64,000 nucleotides of DNA. Origin: Caprella mutica (lineage: Eukaryota; Arthropoda; Malacostraca; Amphipoda; Caprellidae). Under the pieces are notes generated by a model. That model was not told the origin of the DNA and did not search any database. It saw nothing but the letters and a program-made list of their open reading frames with translations. The stretch covers positions 1 through 64,000 of the forward strand of contig CANNZV010003175.1 in the NCBI GenBank assembly GCA_947561585.1, written 5' to 3'. The translations under genes were made by a program, and so were the position numbers. Shown here piece after piece: positions 22,519 to 33,664 of this stretch. Positions within the stretch are counted from its first letter, which is position 1, and each line of letters opens with the position of its first letter.

Positions 22519-23736
22519 TATGGTTGTGAATCAACCATATGCCTTTTAGCAATAAAGCATATATTTTTTAAATAAAGAATATTCTCAAAAAGAAAATAAT
22601 ATGCTTATAGCTAATCAAATAGTCCAAGTGATTGCAAATGGAACACAAACTAATTCTTATGGTTTGAATGAATGATTTAAGAAATATTAAGTTTAAATGA
22701 CTAGGTGAGGAAATTACCTTATTGAATCACTGGAACCTGTAAGGCGATAATTAATAATAATAATTTCAAAAAGGAGAACACAATAGGAGCTGAGCTATTC
22801 GGTTACTATTCATTGGTGCGACTCTCCATTAGTCCGACACTTTTGCAGTTTATTTCTGATTGGATATCAAAATATATGAATATCTGGGTACGTGATACCC
22901 CCCGAACCCCAATGCCAGGTCATTAAAAATCATGAGTGTGAAGTACAACAAACCAGCGGATACAACAAAATACATTATATCGAATGAGGGAATGCATCAT
23001 ACAAATTAGCTAATATGAGAAATAAATAAGAGAGGAATATAATATTAGAAAAATGGGAAAAAAAATATTGTATTTAGATTGGTATATCTATAGCGTACAT
23101 TTATTAAACATTTTTTGTATTTTAATCAAAAAATAAAACGAAAAATAACACAGAAAGATGTAACTGTCGGACTAATGGCACGCCCCATATTGTAAACGGT
23201 GATAGGACGTTTCTTTATTATAGGATGTTTTGTTTTTTTTTGTTTCCAGACGAACCGAATTTTTTAAATTTGAAATGAGTTATAGACTACAAATTATAGC
23301 AGATAACGGACGTAGATTTATTTTCGATAATCTAAAATAAGCTATGATCATCAAATGTAATAAATGCTAGACTTCTTTATTGTGCAAGTTATTGTATAAA
23401 ACTGTTCACTATTTATTATTTTGGTTACCTCGCACAGAATAAACTGTCTCAATTTGACATTGTTTCCTACACTGCCTTCTATATAAATATACCACCAATG
23501 AAAACTCTGATTTAGAATTAGCCTTATTTTAAAGAAATTAGAACATATAAAGCTAAGCTGAATGCAAATCATTAATAAGCAATGAGCATTACAGCTTACC
23601 TGAATGCATAAAAGCATATTTTAAGCATAAGAGGCATGTTTTAAGCACATAAGACATATTTTATGAATAAAAAGAATATTTTAAGACATATAAAGCATAA
23701 AAGCATATTTCATAAAGAATGATTGTCACAACCCTA
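22519..23736 (+). mobile_element. hAT element 2 (non-autonomous)
   Basis: Begins TATGGTTGTGAATCAACCAT (degraded TAGGGTTGTGAC) and ends GATTGTCACAACCCTA, followed by CTCATTAG. About 22560-22735 is homologous, inverted, to 30440-30672. Short frames near 23351-23617 resemble those at 31367-31549, which reflects shared transposon sequence and not a gene. Confidence 0.8.
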
Positions 23737-23744
23737 CTCATTAG
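23737..23744. repeat. 8-bp target-site duplication, copy 3
   Basis: CTCATTAG immediately after the right end of hAT element 2. Confidence 0.85.
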
Positions 23745-24048
23745 GTATCTACTCATAGTCTAACTAATTAAAAAAGGCGTTTCGACCTACAATCATTCTC
23801 AAATTGCGTTATAGAAACAGAAAATAAAATTAGCATTTATCTATAAAATTTAAACCTACAAATACAGCATGGCATTCGAGGTAGGTATATTATATAATTT
23901 AAATTACATTAAAAAAGAACTGCATAGTGCACAACCTAAATAATAAATTAGATATGTAGGGATGAACCACCATTACTATTGAGATGGGTAAATTCTTGCT
24001 AAAATTATAAAAATATGGCTGAAAATTGAACATAAGTTCATTTTAGAC

Positions 24049-24275
24049 GAGGGTTAGTAAGATTTAACTAGGTTCCTATTTTTGGACAATGAGGGTTAGT
24101 TATGCTGAACTAGGTTCCTAATTTTGGACAATGAGGGTTAGTTATGCTGAACTAGGTTCCTAATTTTGGACAATGAGGGCTAGTTAGGTTTAACTAGGTT
24201 CCTAATTTCGGAATACGAGCATCAATTAAATAGGATTTCAAAATGTACCTAGTTTTGAACAATGAGGATTAAGTT
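24049..24275. repeat. 42-bp tandem repeat
   Basis: Five units of GAGGGTTAGTTATGCTGAAC plus TAGGTTCCTAATTTTGGACAAT. The central units are almost identical and the outer ones degenerate. Confidence 0.9.
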
Positions 24276-24289
24276 TAAAATTAACAATG

Positions 24290-24582
24290 TAGGTTACAAA
24301 TTGGATCCATATCGCTTGATTCAAGTTATTACGACATATTTAAACCAAAGACTTCCATTACACCAAAACATAATATTAGCAACCAAATGTGATTTAAGGG
24401 GCTTGCTAACCTCACTGTATCAGTTTATAAATTAAATTGCAGAATTTTTGTAAATAGAGCAGAGAAAGAATATAAAGCATATTTTAAAAGAATCTATAGC
24501 ATATTTCGGAGAATATATTCAGAGAATTTGGAGAATATTTTCCCAGAGCATATAAAGTGTATTTCAAAGAGAGTATTGTCAC
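24290..24582 (-). mobile_element. hAT family fragment, inverted
   Basis: Homologous to the left part of hAT element 1: AAATGTGATTTAAGG, repeated GCATATTT words, and the terminus GAGTATTGTCACAATCTTAG. Confidence 0.65.
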
Positions 24583-24649
24583 AATCTTAGTTTTCAAAAA
24601 GTCTAAATTATTCAAATTAAATTATATTTAAGATTAAGCGCAAAATGTT

Positions 24650-24985
24650 ATCGAAAAGAAAATACAAGAGACTTTAAAAGATATAGCTAGGAAGAAATGT
24701 ACTTTCAGGAAAGAAATCATCTTCAACCATTTAGAGACTGGTTTATGGGTGCAGAAAAGCTTCTCCGTCAAGGAAATGTAATAGAAAAATAAGGGAAAGA
24801 TGATAAATAAAGCATACCTAACAAATAACCCTTACCCCCAATGCTTAGAGAATATTTAAGCGAATTTTGAAATGGGTAATAAAAAATTACTATTACAACA
24901 GTTACGACCCCAAAGGACGTTACTTCTCTTCCATTCACCACAGACTGCCAATGAAGAGAGCCTTCAGTCAGCTAATTCTATTAGG
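24650..24985 (+). repeat. Diverged RPT-1 copy
   Basis: Contains AAAATACAAGAGACTTTAAA, GGGTGCAGAAAAGCTTCTCC and, near the end, TTCTCTTCCATTCACCACAG. It pairs with a very similar copy at 32390-32685, also directly before another RPT-1. Confidence 0.65.
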
Positions 24986-25415
24986 GCTTTAACGTCTGCT
25001 TCGACAAATCTCTAACGTCAAAAGGGAAATCAAATACAAGAGACTGAAAGAAGCAGTCAAAAAGAAAAGCGGCTCCATGAACAGAGTCCTCTACCTCAGT
25101 CCTTGACAATGCTCATTGATGCAAAAGAAAAAAAATGTTCTATGATTGAAGTAACTTACAAAATTGATGAAGAGAGACTAAAGCACCAGTGGCTGCACTC
25201 ACAGATAGAAGAGGAAAATGAAGAGGGGATTGTAAATGAAACCTACCCAACACTAAACTCTAAGACTTCTAAGTGAGAATAGCCGTAGCGCCATTCTATT
25301 AAATTGCAATCAGAGTTAAAAATGAAAAAAAATCCATATTTCAAGTGTTTAGGGCAGTAGGGACGCCAACCCTTTTTATTCCATTCGCAACAGACAGCTT
25401 AAGGATAGAGCCCCT
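24986..25415 (+). repeat. RPT-1 copy adjoining RING gene 2
   Basis: Near full length: GGGCTTTAACGTCTGCTTCG at the start, AGGATAGAGCCCCTGGGGGC at the end. The 3' flank of gene 2 begins at once after it. Confidence 0.85.
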
Positions 25416-25987
25416 GGGGGCTTCAGCCAAGTAGCAATATTTCCTTGACTGAATACCTCCAAATTCATCAGCATTGGGGCAATGTTGCCCCGAGAAACTT
25501 TTGGTAACCGGGTAAGGAAAAGGGAGTAATAGAATTAAGGGATATAGTTACCAAATACAAATGGTTACTGAAAATACTTTATATAAAAAGACTATAGTTG
25601 AATAAATTTCTATAGCACATTCGAATACATGGTTAGATTTAAACACAAATTATATAAACAGACTCGCAGATGATACTTTTACACATTTTGATTAATGGAT
25701 GGATATATGAGCCTTAGAAAAATTAAAATTAGGGGATTTAATATATTTATTATATATTAGGTAAGAAAGAAAAGGTTAGGTGCTAAACTAAGTTTTTGAC
25801 ACATTGGTTTACGTAGCCATCTAACAGAGTTTCCTTCAATTAAAAAAAAATAGAATAAGAAATTCATTCATATCTAAGAATCAGTTTACTTTTTAAAAAA
25901 GATAGATTAACTTCAACAGCTAAGAATAATCTCATGGGGAACACTCAAAGTGAATTCGCCATCATTCTACAAACTTCTTAGTATACT
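25416..25987 (-). other. 3' flank / probable 3' UTR of RING gene 2
   Basis: Aligns with 13446-14008 and 33146-33664 (GGGGCAATGTTGCCCCGAG, GACACATTGGTTTACGTAGC). No clear AATAAA was found. Confidence 0.6.
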
Positions 25988-28570
25988 CTAAAATAGTCCC
26001 CTCAAGATCATCTGGAATTCTTTAACTATTTTGGCAGATTTACGGTCTGTTGAGGCCAATATCCCTTTTAGAGCCTTGAAGTCCTGACCAAAGTAGACTT
26101 TAGGAAGTATCATTCGACACACTGGGCACGTGAACCTGAAATTTACAGAAAAAAGTTAGAAATAATGTTCAAATATCAATGGGAAGATCGCAGTACTGCT
26201 CAAATAGATGTTAACTATGAAGAATATAGATTAATTGAATCTAAATTCTAAAGGTTGATTTAGTTAGGGTCCAATGTTGACACCTATTTTCGGAGTCAAT
26301 TTTTCCTATATTTTCTTTCATGGGTTAACGTCGCTGAACTCATGATACTTAATTGAATTAAGTACCGTGAAAGTGAGGGTTGACAGAATAAACCAATCTG
26401 ACTGTCAAAAATTGGTGACTGATCTATAAGAACTTTTTTAACGTAAACTTCCGAGTAGTGGGAGTGTCCCGTTATTAAATGGTGACCTCGGTACAACGTA
26501 TCGGAAAGAGCCAAAAAAATATCAATGGGCAAGAGAATAATCAGTAATTATATCGCAATAATTTATTAGGAGGTTAAACGTCTAACCTCTTACTACCAAC
26601 AACCAGTTTGATGTTGCAGAAAAGCTACTCCGTGAATACGGTCACAAAAAAAATGTAAGAAAATAAAGGTGATAGTAAATGAAGCCTACCCAACAAAATT
26701 ATAAGTCCATGCAGTGAACATAATCCTAACGCTGTTTCTAAAACTGCAAAAATCCATAAAAAAACAAGCAGGAAAATATTAAAAATCAATAATCCAAATT
26801 ACAACAGTTAGATGAAAATTTCTTTTTTGACTGCATTACTGTACCGTATGATATACGAATATTTTTACAGTTACCCGAGAATACTAGAGGAAAGATCACA
26901 CGGGTGAATTATGGCTCTTAATTTTTTAATTCAGATTCTGTCAAGAAAATATTAAATACAAGATACCTGAACTATTAAATATTACACACTCTACCACTTC
27001 ACTATAGGCTGAATTCATCTTTATTCAATTTATTGACAAAATCATTGAATAAATGGGAAGCAAATATAATATAGACACTAGCTGAATTAGGTAATATATT
27101 TTGTCTAAATTTAGGCAATATTGGTTCAACTAATAATAAAAAAGTTGCAGTAGGTAGTATTATTAAAGTTAAATCTCTTCTGTATAATGGATAAGTTTTT
27201 ATAACAAATAATAGGTTTATTGGTACTCACGTGGCCGATTTGTTTATCCAATACTCTAGACAAGTGCAGCACAGAAGATGAGGACAATGTACACATAGAC
27301 CAAATTTTTTTACAAAACGGCTACTTTTGCACAAACTGCAGTGTTTTATTCCAATAGATACTACTACTTGCTTCAGCGTGTCATACGTACGATATTTCAT
27401 CGATTCGATCAACATCATCTTGTTTTCCGTGGATTGCTCATCTCCATCGGCATATACGTAATGAGTACTATAATCCGCTGTGAGGTTCAGCTCTGGATAC
27501 AGTACTCTCATTTTCACCAAATATAAAATTTTGGCATAATTGTGCATGGAGTCAATAGAGGATATACCAAGATTTTTAAGATTTAGCTCATTTGTTAAGT
27601 ATATTACATGCAATATCAGTGTTTGAGCTTCTCGTGCATTACTTACAAAAAACAGTTCATGAAGTGGAATAAGTTTCAGAAGCTCTAATAAGTTTATCAC
27701 AATTTGTTCAATTGGCAAATCTTTTAATATTAACAGCATGAAAAGGGAACAATATACATGTTGCAAGGCATAATCACAATTCACTATCTGATCATCTTCT
27801 AGACTAGTCGCAAGATAATCTATAAATTTAAGAGTGTTCTGTAGTATCTCGCTTCCTCTAGTTCGTATCATACGTCGGACTCTATTACCATCGTATACAC
27901 CACCAAGTTCAGCAACAAAATCATCAAATTCTGGCTCCTCAGGATCCATATTAGGGACTGAAAATAAACGTCTTCTTTTGTCATCGTCTGAAGGTAGACT
28001 GTAAGTAAGAATAACGATTACAGATTTATTCGAAGATATACTGCAGGAATCAAAATACGTATTCGCGTTTGGCAAAATCATAGAATCATCTACAGGATAG
28101 GGATTATCATTGTAAAGCATATTGAGAAGTTGCCTCAATTCAACCAGACGAGCATATATGTTCTTGACAGGTATGACGAGAGCAGCCGAAAACACATCAG
28201 CAGCCGTTTCAAAATCACCCAAAATCGAATCAAGATCAAAATAGTCGTATTCTTCTTGCAAAAAAACAATTAAATAATCCAATACACACCACAAGTCCTC
28301 ATATTCTTCTTCTTCAACTAGCATTAGCGAGTTAAAAGAGATTTTACAGACATATTTGTCCAAACAGAGTAGAATGTTATAGTAGTAATCGTTAGATAGA
28401 CTAGAAGCTCTCCATACGTCGTGAGTATCGTGGTAGACTACATTAACGAAATTAATTATTTCCAGCATGTCATTAGGATTCTGACCTGCATTAATAAAAT
28501 GCGTACGATTAACTATTTCAGTGTGCATGTCGAGCAGCTTTTCGTTGATTTTGTGGATTGCCTCTCCCAT
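25988..28570 (-). CDS. RING-finger protein, paralogue 2 (two coding exons)
   Basis: Putative E3 ligase, 495 residues. Exon 1 is 27231-28570 (446 codons plus 2 nt), donor GCCAC|GTGAGT. Exon 2 is 25988-26135, acceptor AATTTCAG|GTTC, ending in TAG. The RING is at about 411-453: CSLC, CPHLLCCTC and, after splicing, CPVC, with the same spacing as paralogue 1. The conserved blocks DVFSAALVIP and MDPEEPEFDDFVAELGG are kept. The first 42 residues are identical to paralogue 3, after which the two diverge sharply. The start has A at -3, G at +4 and an upstream in-frame TAA. The frame is intact. Function beyond ubiquitin transfer is unknown. Confidence 0.88.
26136..27230 (-). other. Intron of RING gene 2
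   Basis: A 1095-bp GT-AG phase-2 intron. Segments align with the gene 1 intron (CCAATCTGACTGTCAAAAA, GAATACTAGAG.AAAGATC, TCTTTATTCAATTTATTGA). A partial RPT-1 (26560-26815) is inserted in it. Confidence 0.8.
26560..26815 (+). repeat. RPT-1 fragment in gene 2 intron
   Basis: TTAAACGTCTAACCTC, GCAGAAAAGCTACTCCGTGA, GGTGATAGTAAATGAAGCC and AAATTACAACAGTTAG, with large internal losses. Confidence 0.7.
27231..28570 (-). other. Exon 1 of RING gene 2
   Basis: 1340 bp, one codon shorter than exon 1 of the other two genes. No frameshift or internal stop. Confidence 0.88.
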
Positions 28571-28688
28571 GATGACGACACTAACTGTTTAGATGGAGTG
28601 ATCGGTAAGGAAGCTACAGCACTACTGAAACTTGAACAGTTTAGAAAATGTTTATTGGTTATGGAGATCAAATTAGCACCGCCCATAT
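28571..28688 (-). promoter_or_regulatory. Conserved 5' leader of RING gene 2
   Basis: Nearly identical to the gene 3 leader and very similar to that of gene 1; the 47-bp invariant core is 28583-28629. Carries AAGTTTCAG|TAG, a possible 3' splice site. Confidence 0.55.
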
Positions 28689-28696
28689 ATGTACAT

Positions 28697-29065
28697 ACTT
28701 AGAGCTGAAGGAGCTTCCACTTTGAAAACTTGAAGCATCATTTGATTATTAAATGTAATTCAAGTTTATTATTTAATTCTATTTTTTTATTAGTGTTTAT
28801 CTAAGTGTTTGTTTCTTATTCTCAAAGTTTGTGTTGCTGTTCAAAAAATATCTGTGTTCATTATGTAAATAGTTTAGTTACCTTTCGCTTAGATGTATGT
28901 AGATTCTGTAGAATAGTCTAGTCTGCAGAGACTATAATAGACGGTGGTTATTCCATTAAAGTTAACGGTAAAATTAAATGAACAGAGTTTTATTTAAAAT
29001 AGACATCTTCAAAATAATGCATTTTATGACATTAGTAGGGATGTGACATTGTACATATTGCATGG
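28697..29065 (-). mobile_element. Fragment of the 10189-type hAT family, inverted
   Basis: Inverted match to about 10320-10690: GAGCTGAAGGAGCTTCCAC, TAAATGTAATTCAAGTTTAT and GCAGAGACTATAATAGACGG. It abuts the gene 2 leader, so it may have displaced the original promoter flank. Confidence 0.7.
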
Positions 29066-29069
29066 TTCT

Positions 29070-29115
29070 AGGACAACTCACCGCCGGACAACTCGCCGCT
29101 AGGACAACTCGCCGC
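29070..29115. repeat. Three 15-bp direct repeats
   Basis: Three copies of (A)GGACAACTCGCCGC, the first with one change; GC-rich for this window. Confidence 0.85.
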
Positions 29116-29119
29116 GTGA

Positions 29120-29884
29120 TTTTTGTTTAAGCGGTGATTTAATATCATAAATTTAACAAGGACTTATTCCTATACGCTTAGGAACGACATACACCAGTAG
29201 TTGACTGATTTCTTTTTTTCGACTTCTTATTGAATGAAATTTACAGGAATTCTGCTCATTTTTAAAATGAAGGAGAAGGCTAAAATCAAAGTAAAAATTT
29301 TCATAATTTATTTAATTTCATAATGTCTATATGCGGATAGCAGAGCATGCAGGGCGGAGCTATAGAACCAATAATATTTTAGCATCTCCACCTCATTCAT
29401 CCATTAGAGACCATACTGAACAGTGTAATAGTGCAGTTTCCATAGATAATTTTAAGATTTTAAACTCTACCTCAAATAGTTCAGACGTGAAAATTTTAGA
29501 ATCTCTTTATATTTTTAAAAGCAAATTTTCATTAAACCTCCAGAATAGTTCATTCCCTCTTTCAATTGTAGATAGATGATTATCATCATTTTATATATAG
29601 GTATATATTGTTTATTTCATTATTATCTTTATTTTATCAATTCTCTTTCACTTTTTAATTTTTGATCACTTATTTTATCTCCAAAATATTTTGTATAACT
29701 TTATTAATCTCATTACAGATAGCTACTTTGAAAATGATTCATGTACTGAATCGAAACGTCAGATTTTATAAATTATGAAAAAATTTACTTTTCAATTTAT
29801 TAGTTTCATTTGTTGTGATATTTTCTCTGTTAGAATATTTCATGCCGTAAAAATATTATAGCTATAAATTTAAATTATTTTTTT
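29120..29884. other. AT-rich spacer, nothing recognised
   Basis: An 82-codon open frame at 29331-29579 has no recognisable features and is not called. Confidence 0.45.
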
Positions 29885-30085
29885 AACATCTGCTTTGAAA
29901 CGAAGGACTTATTAGTTGGCGTCAAAATTAAATTAAATACAAGGGACAGGAAGAAGAAGTCAGAAAGTACAGCACCAACCACCAGCAAAGCTACCTCGTG
30001 GATGTGAAGAAATCAGATGAAAAGCACTAGTGACTTCAGTTACGAATAAAAGAGGAAAATGAAGAGGTGATAGTAAATGTAACAA
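29885..30085 (+). repeat. RPT-1 fragment
   Basis: ACATCTGCTTTGAAACG, TTAAATACAAGGGACAGG, GAAAATGAAGAGGTGATAGT in family order. Confidence 0.7.
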
Positions 30086-30089
30086 AATA

Positions 30090-30429
30090 ATTTTTAGAAG
30101 TCATTAAACGTAGAAGACACCAGACTTGTTTCATTTCCAATTATAAATATTTTTTAGCATAATACTTTCAAATAGAACAAAGAAATTATTAATTAATTAT
30201 TTTATTTAATAATTAATTAAGAAATTATTATTAATTTTCACATCACACACTATGTTTATAATAGTTAAGATTAAATGTTAATAAAAAAAAACCTTTCATT
30301 TATCGTTCGAAATGGAAAATAAAACATTATCAAAAAGTGCTAAGAAAATATGATAATTAATTGACAAAACACAGTTTAAATTTATAATATTTTGTATATA
30401 TAAATGGTTCATACAGCGGTAAAACAATC
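30090..30429. other. AT-rich spacer, nothing recognised
   Basis: Very AT-rich with an imperfect AATTAATTATT duplication near 30190-30230; nothing else. Confidence 0.45.
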
Positions 30430-30672
30430 AACTATCGCTTAATCAATAAGGTAATTTCCTCACCTAGTCTTTTAAACTTAATATTTCTTAAATCATTCAA
30501 TTAAGCCATAAAAATTCTTTGCATTTCATTTGCAGTCACTTGGATTATTTGATTTGCTAAAGGCATATTTTTTTTCGTTTTGAGGATATTCTTGATTAAA
30601 AAAAAATATTTTTTTTTGCTAAAAAGCAGAAAGAATAATTCTTTAAGTCAAAAGAATATTGTCACAACCCTA
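30430..30672 (-). mobile_element. hAT element 2-type fragment, inverted
   Basis: Inverted homologue of about 22519-22735 (AAGGTAATTTCCTCACCTAG, ATATTTCTTAAATCATTCAA), ending in the intact terminus GAATATTGTCACAACCCTA. Confidence 0.7.
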
Positions 30673-31347
30673 GTAAAAAAACATATTCTATTCAACAACA
30701 TATAAAAAAAATCATGAAACTAATATATTTCTCAGTTCTGAGATATGCTATATAACTAAAGAATATATATTTACAAAAAAACAGAAAGTAAGTATATACG
30801 TATTTTAGAAGACCGTTGCCGAACAATACATGGCAAAGTTATTGGAACATACAAGCCGAATTGAGGTTAATACCTGAAAAATCTGTTCTGGTTTCGATAT
30901 TGAAAAGTTTCATAAATTAATATTAGAAAATGCATTTTTATTTTATCCTTACAACTTTTCAACCTTTCTTAGTTTAAATTTAAAATTTACCCGTTTTATA
31001 AACCCGATATTACTGTGACTGAACTTGGTCAGACGATATACAGATTGAATCCATGTGCCATATGATTCAAGTTAATAAAACTTTTAAACTCTTCAAAGAT
31101 TTCCATTGCACCGAAACAAGAGATTAGCATCCAAATGTGATTTAATGAACTTGCTAATATCTCTTGTGATATTTATATATCTAATTGCAACACTTAATGA
31201 ATTGAGCATAAAAAGCATAAGAATATAAAGCATATTTTCAAGGAATATAAAGCATATTTCGGAGCATAAAAGAATATATTTATAGCATATGAGAATATAT
31301 TTCGTGAGAATATAAAGCATATTTCAAAGAGAATATTGTCACAACCT
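30673..31347 (-). mobile_element. hAT element 1-type copy, inverted
   Basis: Inverted homologue of hAT element 1 without the nested pogo-like insertion. AAGACCGTTGCC.AACAATAC and AATCCATGTG match 21560-21600 and 21360-21375. The terminus is GAATATTGTCACAACC. It abuts the preceding element 2-type fragment, the same pairing as at 21092-23736. Confidence 0.7.
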
Positions 31348-31349
31348 AT

Positions 31350-31605
31350 ACTTACTAATATTATTATTATTTTGTTACCTCCAACAGAACTAACTTCTCG
31401 ATTTGACATTGTGTAATAGCCTGCCGTCTATAAGGACATAATAAAGGTAGCCTTATTTCAAAGAAATTAATATATATAAAGCTAACCTGAACGCATATCA
31501 TTGAGCATATAAAGCTAACCTGAACGCAAAAAAACCATATGTTAAGCATAAAAAGAATATCTTAAGGCATGAAAAAGCATTTATATAGAGCATATTTTTT
31601 TATAT
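31350..31605. other. Further hAT-derived sequence
   Basis: GAACTAACTTCTCGATTTGA and the AAGCTAACCTGAACGCA duplication resemble 23400-23600 of hAT element 2. It is probably the remaining part of an inverted element 2-type copy. Confidence 0.5.
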
Positions 31606-31815
31606 TAATAGGGGTTTAACTTCTGTTTCGGAACCAAAGGCCATATCGCTGACGTCAAAGGGAAATTAAATACAAGGTTCTAGAAGAAACAGTCAGAAAG
31701 GAAAGTCGCTCCATGAACAAAGTCACCTATCACCAGTTAGTGACAATGCTCATGGATGCAGAAAAGCTACTCTGTAAATGCAGTCACATACCATTGAAAG
31801 CGAGGGGAAAAATCC
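31606..31815 (+). repeat. RPT-1 copy, 5' portion
   Basis: Well-conserved 5' 210 bp: AATAGGGGTTTAACTTCTG, ATATCGCTGACGTCAAAGGG, CCATGAACAAAGTCACCTAT, GCTCATGGATGCAGAAAAGC. Confidence 0.85.
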
Positions 31816-31819
31816 ATAA

Positions 31820-32385
31820 AAGCTTAAAGCATATTGTCACAACCCAATAATTGATAAATTGGGTTGTCGACAAACTACAATACGACATACTTTGCCCAAA
31901 AAGCGTAAAAACAAGAGCTTTATCAAATTTCTCAGTCCTTCAGTAATACTTAGGGAATAAATAAATTTAAAACCTCCTGTCTCAAGAAGTATTAGTTCCT
32001 ACAAAAAACTGTTATGATTTTCGGATTCTATTGGCGAAAGTTCATAAGAAAAAAATTAATCAAATGGGGAAGATACAAAAATATTCTTTTTAAGAATAAA
32101 TATTTGAAAACTAATGTAACTAAGATTTCTCAGTTCAGAGATATTCCATATGAGCAAAATTTACCTAGATACAACAGACTAATACAAATTTACCAAAAAA
32201 AACGATAGAAAGTATGGAGGTATTTTAGAAGACCGCTGCCTAAAAATACGTGCCAAAATTATTGGAACATACAACTACTATCAAAGTAGTTTAACATACG
32301 CCCTTTTTCAATGTACTTTCCCACAATCACAAATGAAAAATAAAAAAGGTTATCAAAAACTCCTATAATCAATGATATTTTCAAG
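31820..32385. other. hAT-derived debris
   Basis: Contains a terminus-like AAGCATATTGTCACAACCC at 31825-31843. Around 32110-32280, AAGACCGCTGCC and TTATTGGAACATACAA resemble the interior of hAT element 1. Confidence 0.5.
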
Positions 32386-32389
32386 ATTA

Positions 32390-32685
32390 AGCACAAAATG
32401 ATAGCGAAGGGAAAATACAAGGGACTTTAAAGATGTAGCTAGGAAGAAATGAGTCTTCAGACATGAAATAATCTTCCACCATTCGACGACTGGTTTATGG
32501 ATGCAAAAAGTTTCTCCAATAGAGCAAACCTAACCAATAACCATTTCCTCCAATCCTACTAGAGTATTTAAGGAAATTGTGAACTAGGTAATGAACAAAA
32601 TGACAATTACAACAGTTCCGAGCCTATAAGAAGTAACTTCTCTTCCATTCACCACAGACAGCTAATGAAGAGAGCCTTCAGTCAG
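32390..32685 (+). repeat. Diverged RPT-1 copy
   Basis: Closest to 24650-24985: GGAAAATACAAGGGACTTTA, GATGTAGCTAGGAAGAAATG and TTCTCTTCCATTCACCACAG. It occupies the same position relative to RING gene 3 as that copy does to gene 2. Confidence 0.65.
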
Positions 32686-32689
32686 GTAA

Positions 32690-33145
32690 CTTTAATAGGG
32701 AGTTTACGTCAAAAGAAATTAAATACAAGAGACTTTGAGAAGCAGCAGAAAGGAATAGCTCAAGAATAAAGTCCCCTACCACAAATCAGAGGCAATTCAT
32801 TGGAAGCACAAAAGCTACTCCGTGAATGCAGTTACCTACACTATGTGATGAATAAAGACACAAGCACCCGTGGCTGCACTCACGAATGGAAGAGGAAAAT
32901 GAAGAGGAGATAGTAAATGAAGCCTTCATAACACAAACTATAACACCGCTAAGTAGGCATAACCCTAGCGCTATCCTCTAAAACTGCAGGTAGCGTTAAA
33001 GAGAATCAAAGAGGGTAAAATATAAAAAAATACATTATCCAAATTTGGAAAGTTCGGAACTTAGGGGCGCCACAAATAAAACTGAATTCTTTTCCATTCA
33101 CCACATACAGCTTCAGGATAGAAGCCCCTGGGAGCTTCATCCGAA
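32690..33145 (+). repeat. RPT-1 copy adjoining RING gene 3
   Basis: Near full length. Ends CAGGATAGAAGCCCCTGGGA; the 3' flank of gene 3 follows directly. Confidence 0.8.
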
Positions 33146-33664
33146 GAACTGTGTTTCTTTGACTGCATTGCCTGAATATTGAGGAACATTAGGACAATAT
33201 TGTCCCGAATAACGTTGGTACCCAGTGAGTAATAGAATTAAGCGATAGTTAGTAAACTGGGAAGATTGTTGAAAACACCTAATATAAAAAACCTAAAGTT
33301 GAACATAGGTCATTTGAAAATATGGTTAAATTCAAACGCAAATTACATTAAAGACATATGATAATTTTACAAATTCTGATTTATGGATATATCTCTAAAT
33401 AAATTAAATTATGGGATTCATATTAACGGTTAAGTAAGAAGGCAACGATTACGTGCTAAACTAAGTTGACACAACACATTGGTTTATTTAGCCATCTAGA
33501 GGACTTTTCTTCAAATTAAATTAAAAAATATGAAATTCATTCTCATTTTGGATTCTTTTTACTTCTTAAAAAAGATAAGTACACATTAACAGCAAAGATT
33601 AATCACATAGGTAACACTAAAAGTGAATTTGCCGTCATTCTACAAACTTATTAATACCCAAAAT
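33146..33664 (-). other. 3' flank / probable 3' UTR of RING gene 3
   Basis: Aligns with the 3' flanks of genes 1 and 2. A minus-strand AATAAA occurs at 33483-33488, about 180 nt past the stop codon, and could serve as a polyadenylation signal. The equivalent position is mutated in the other two genes. Confidence 0.6.
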
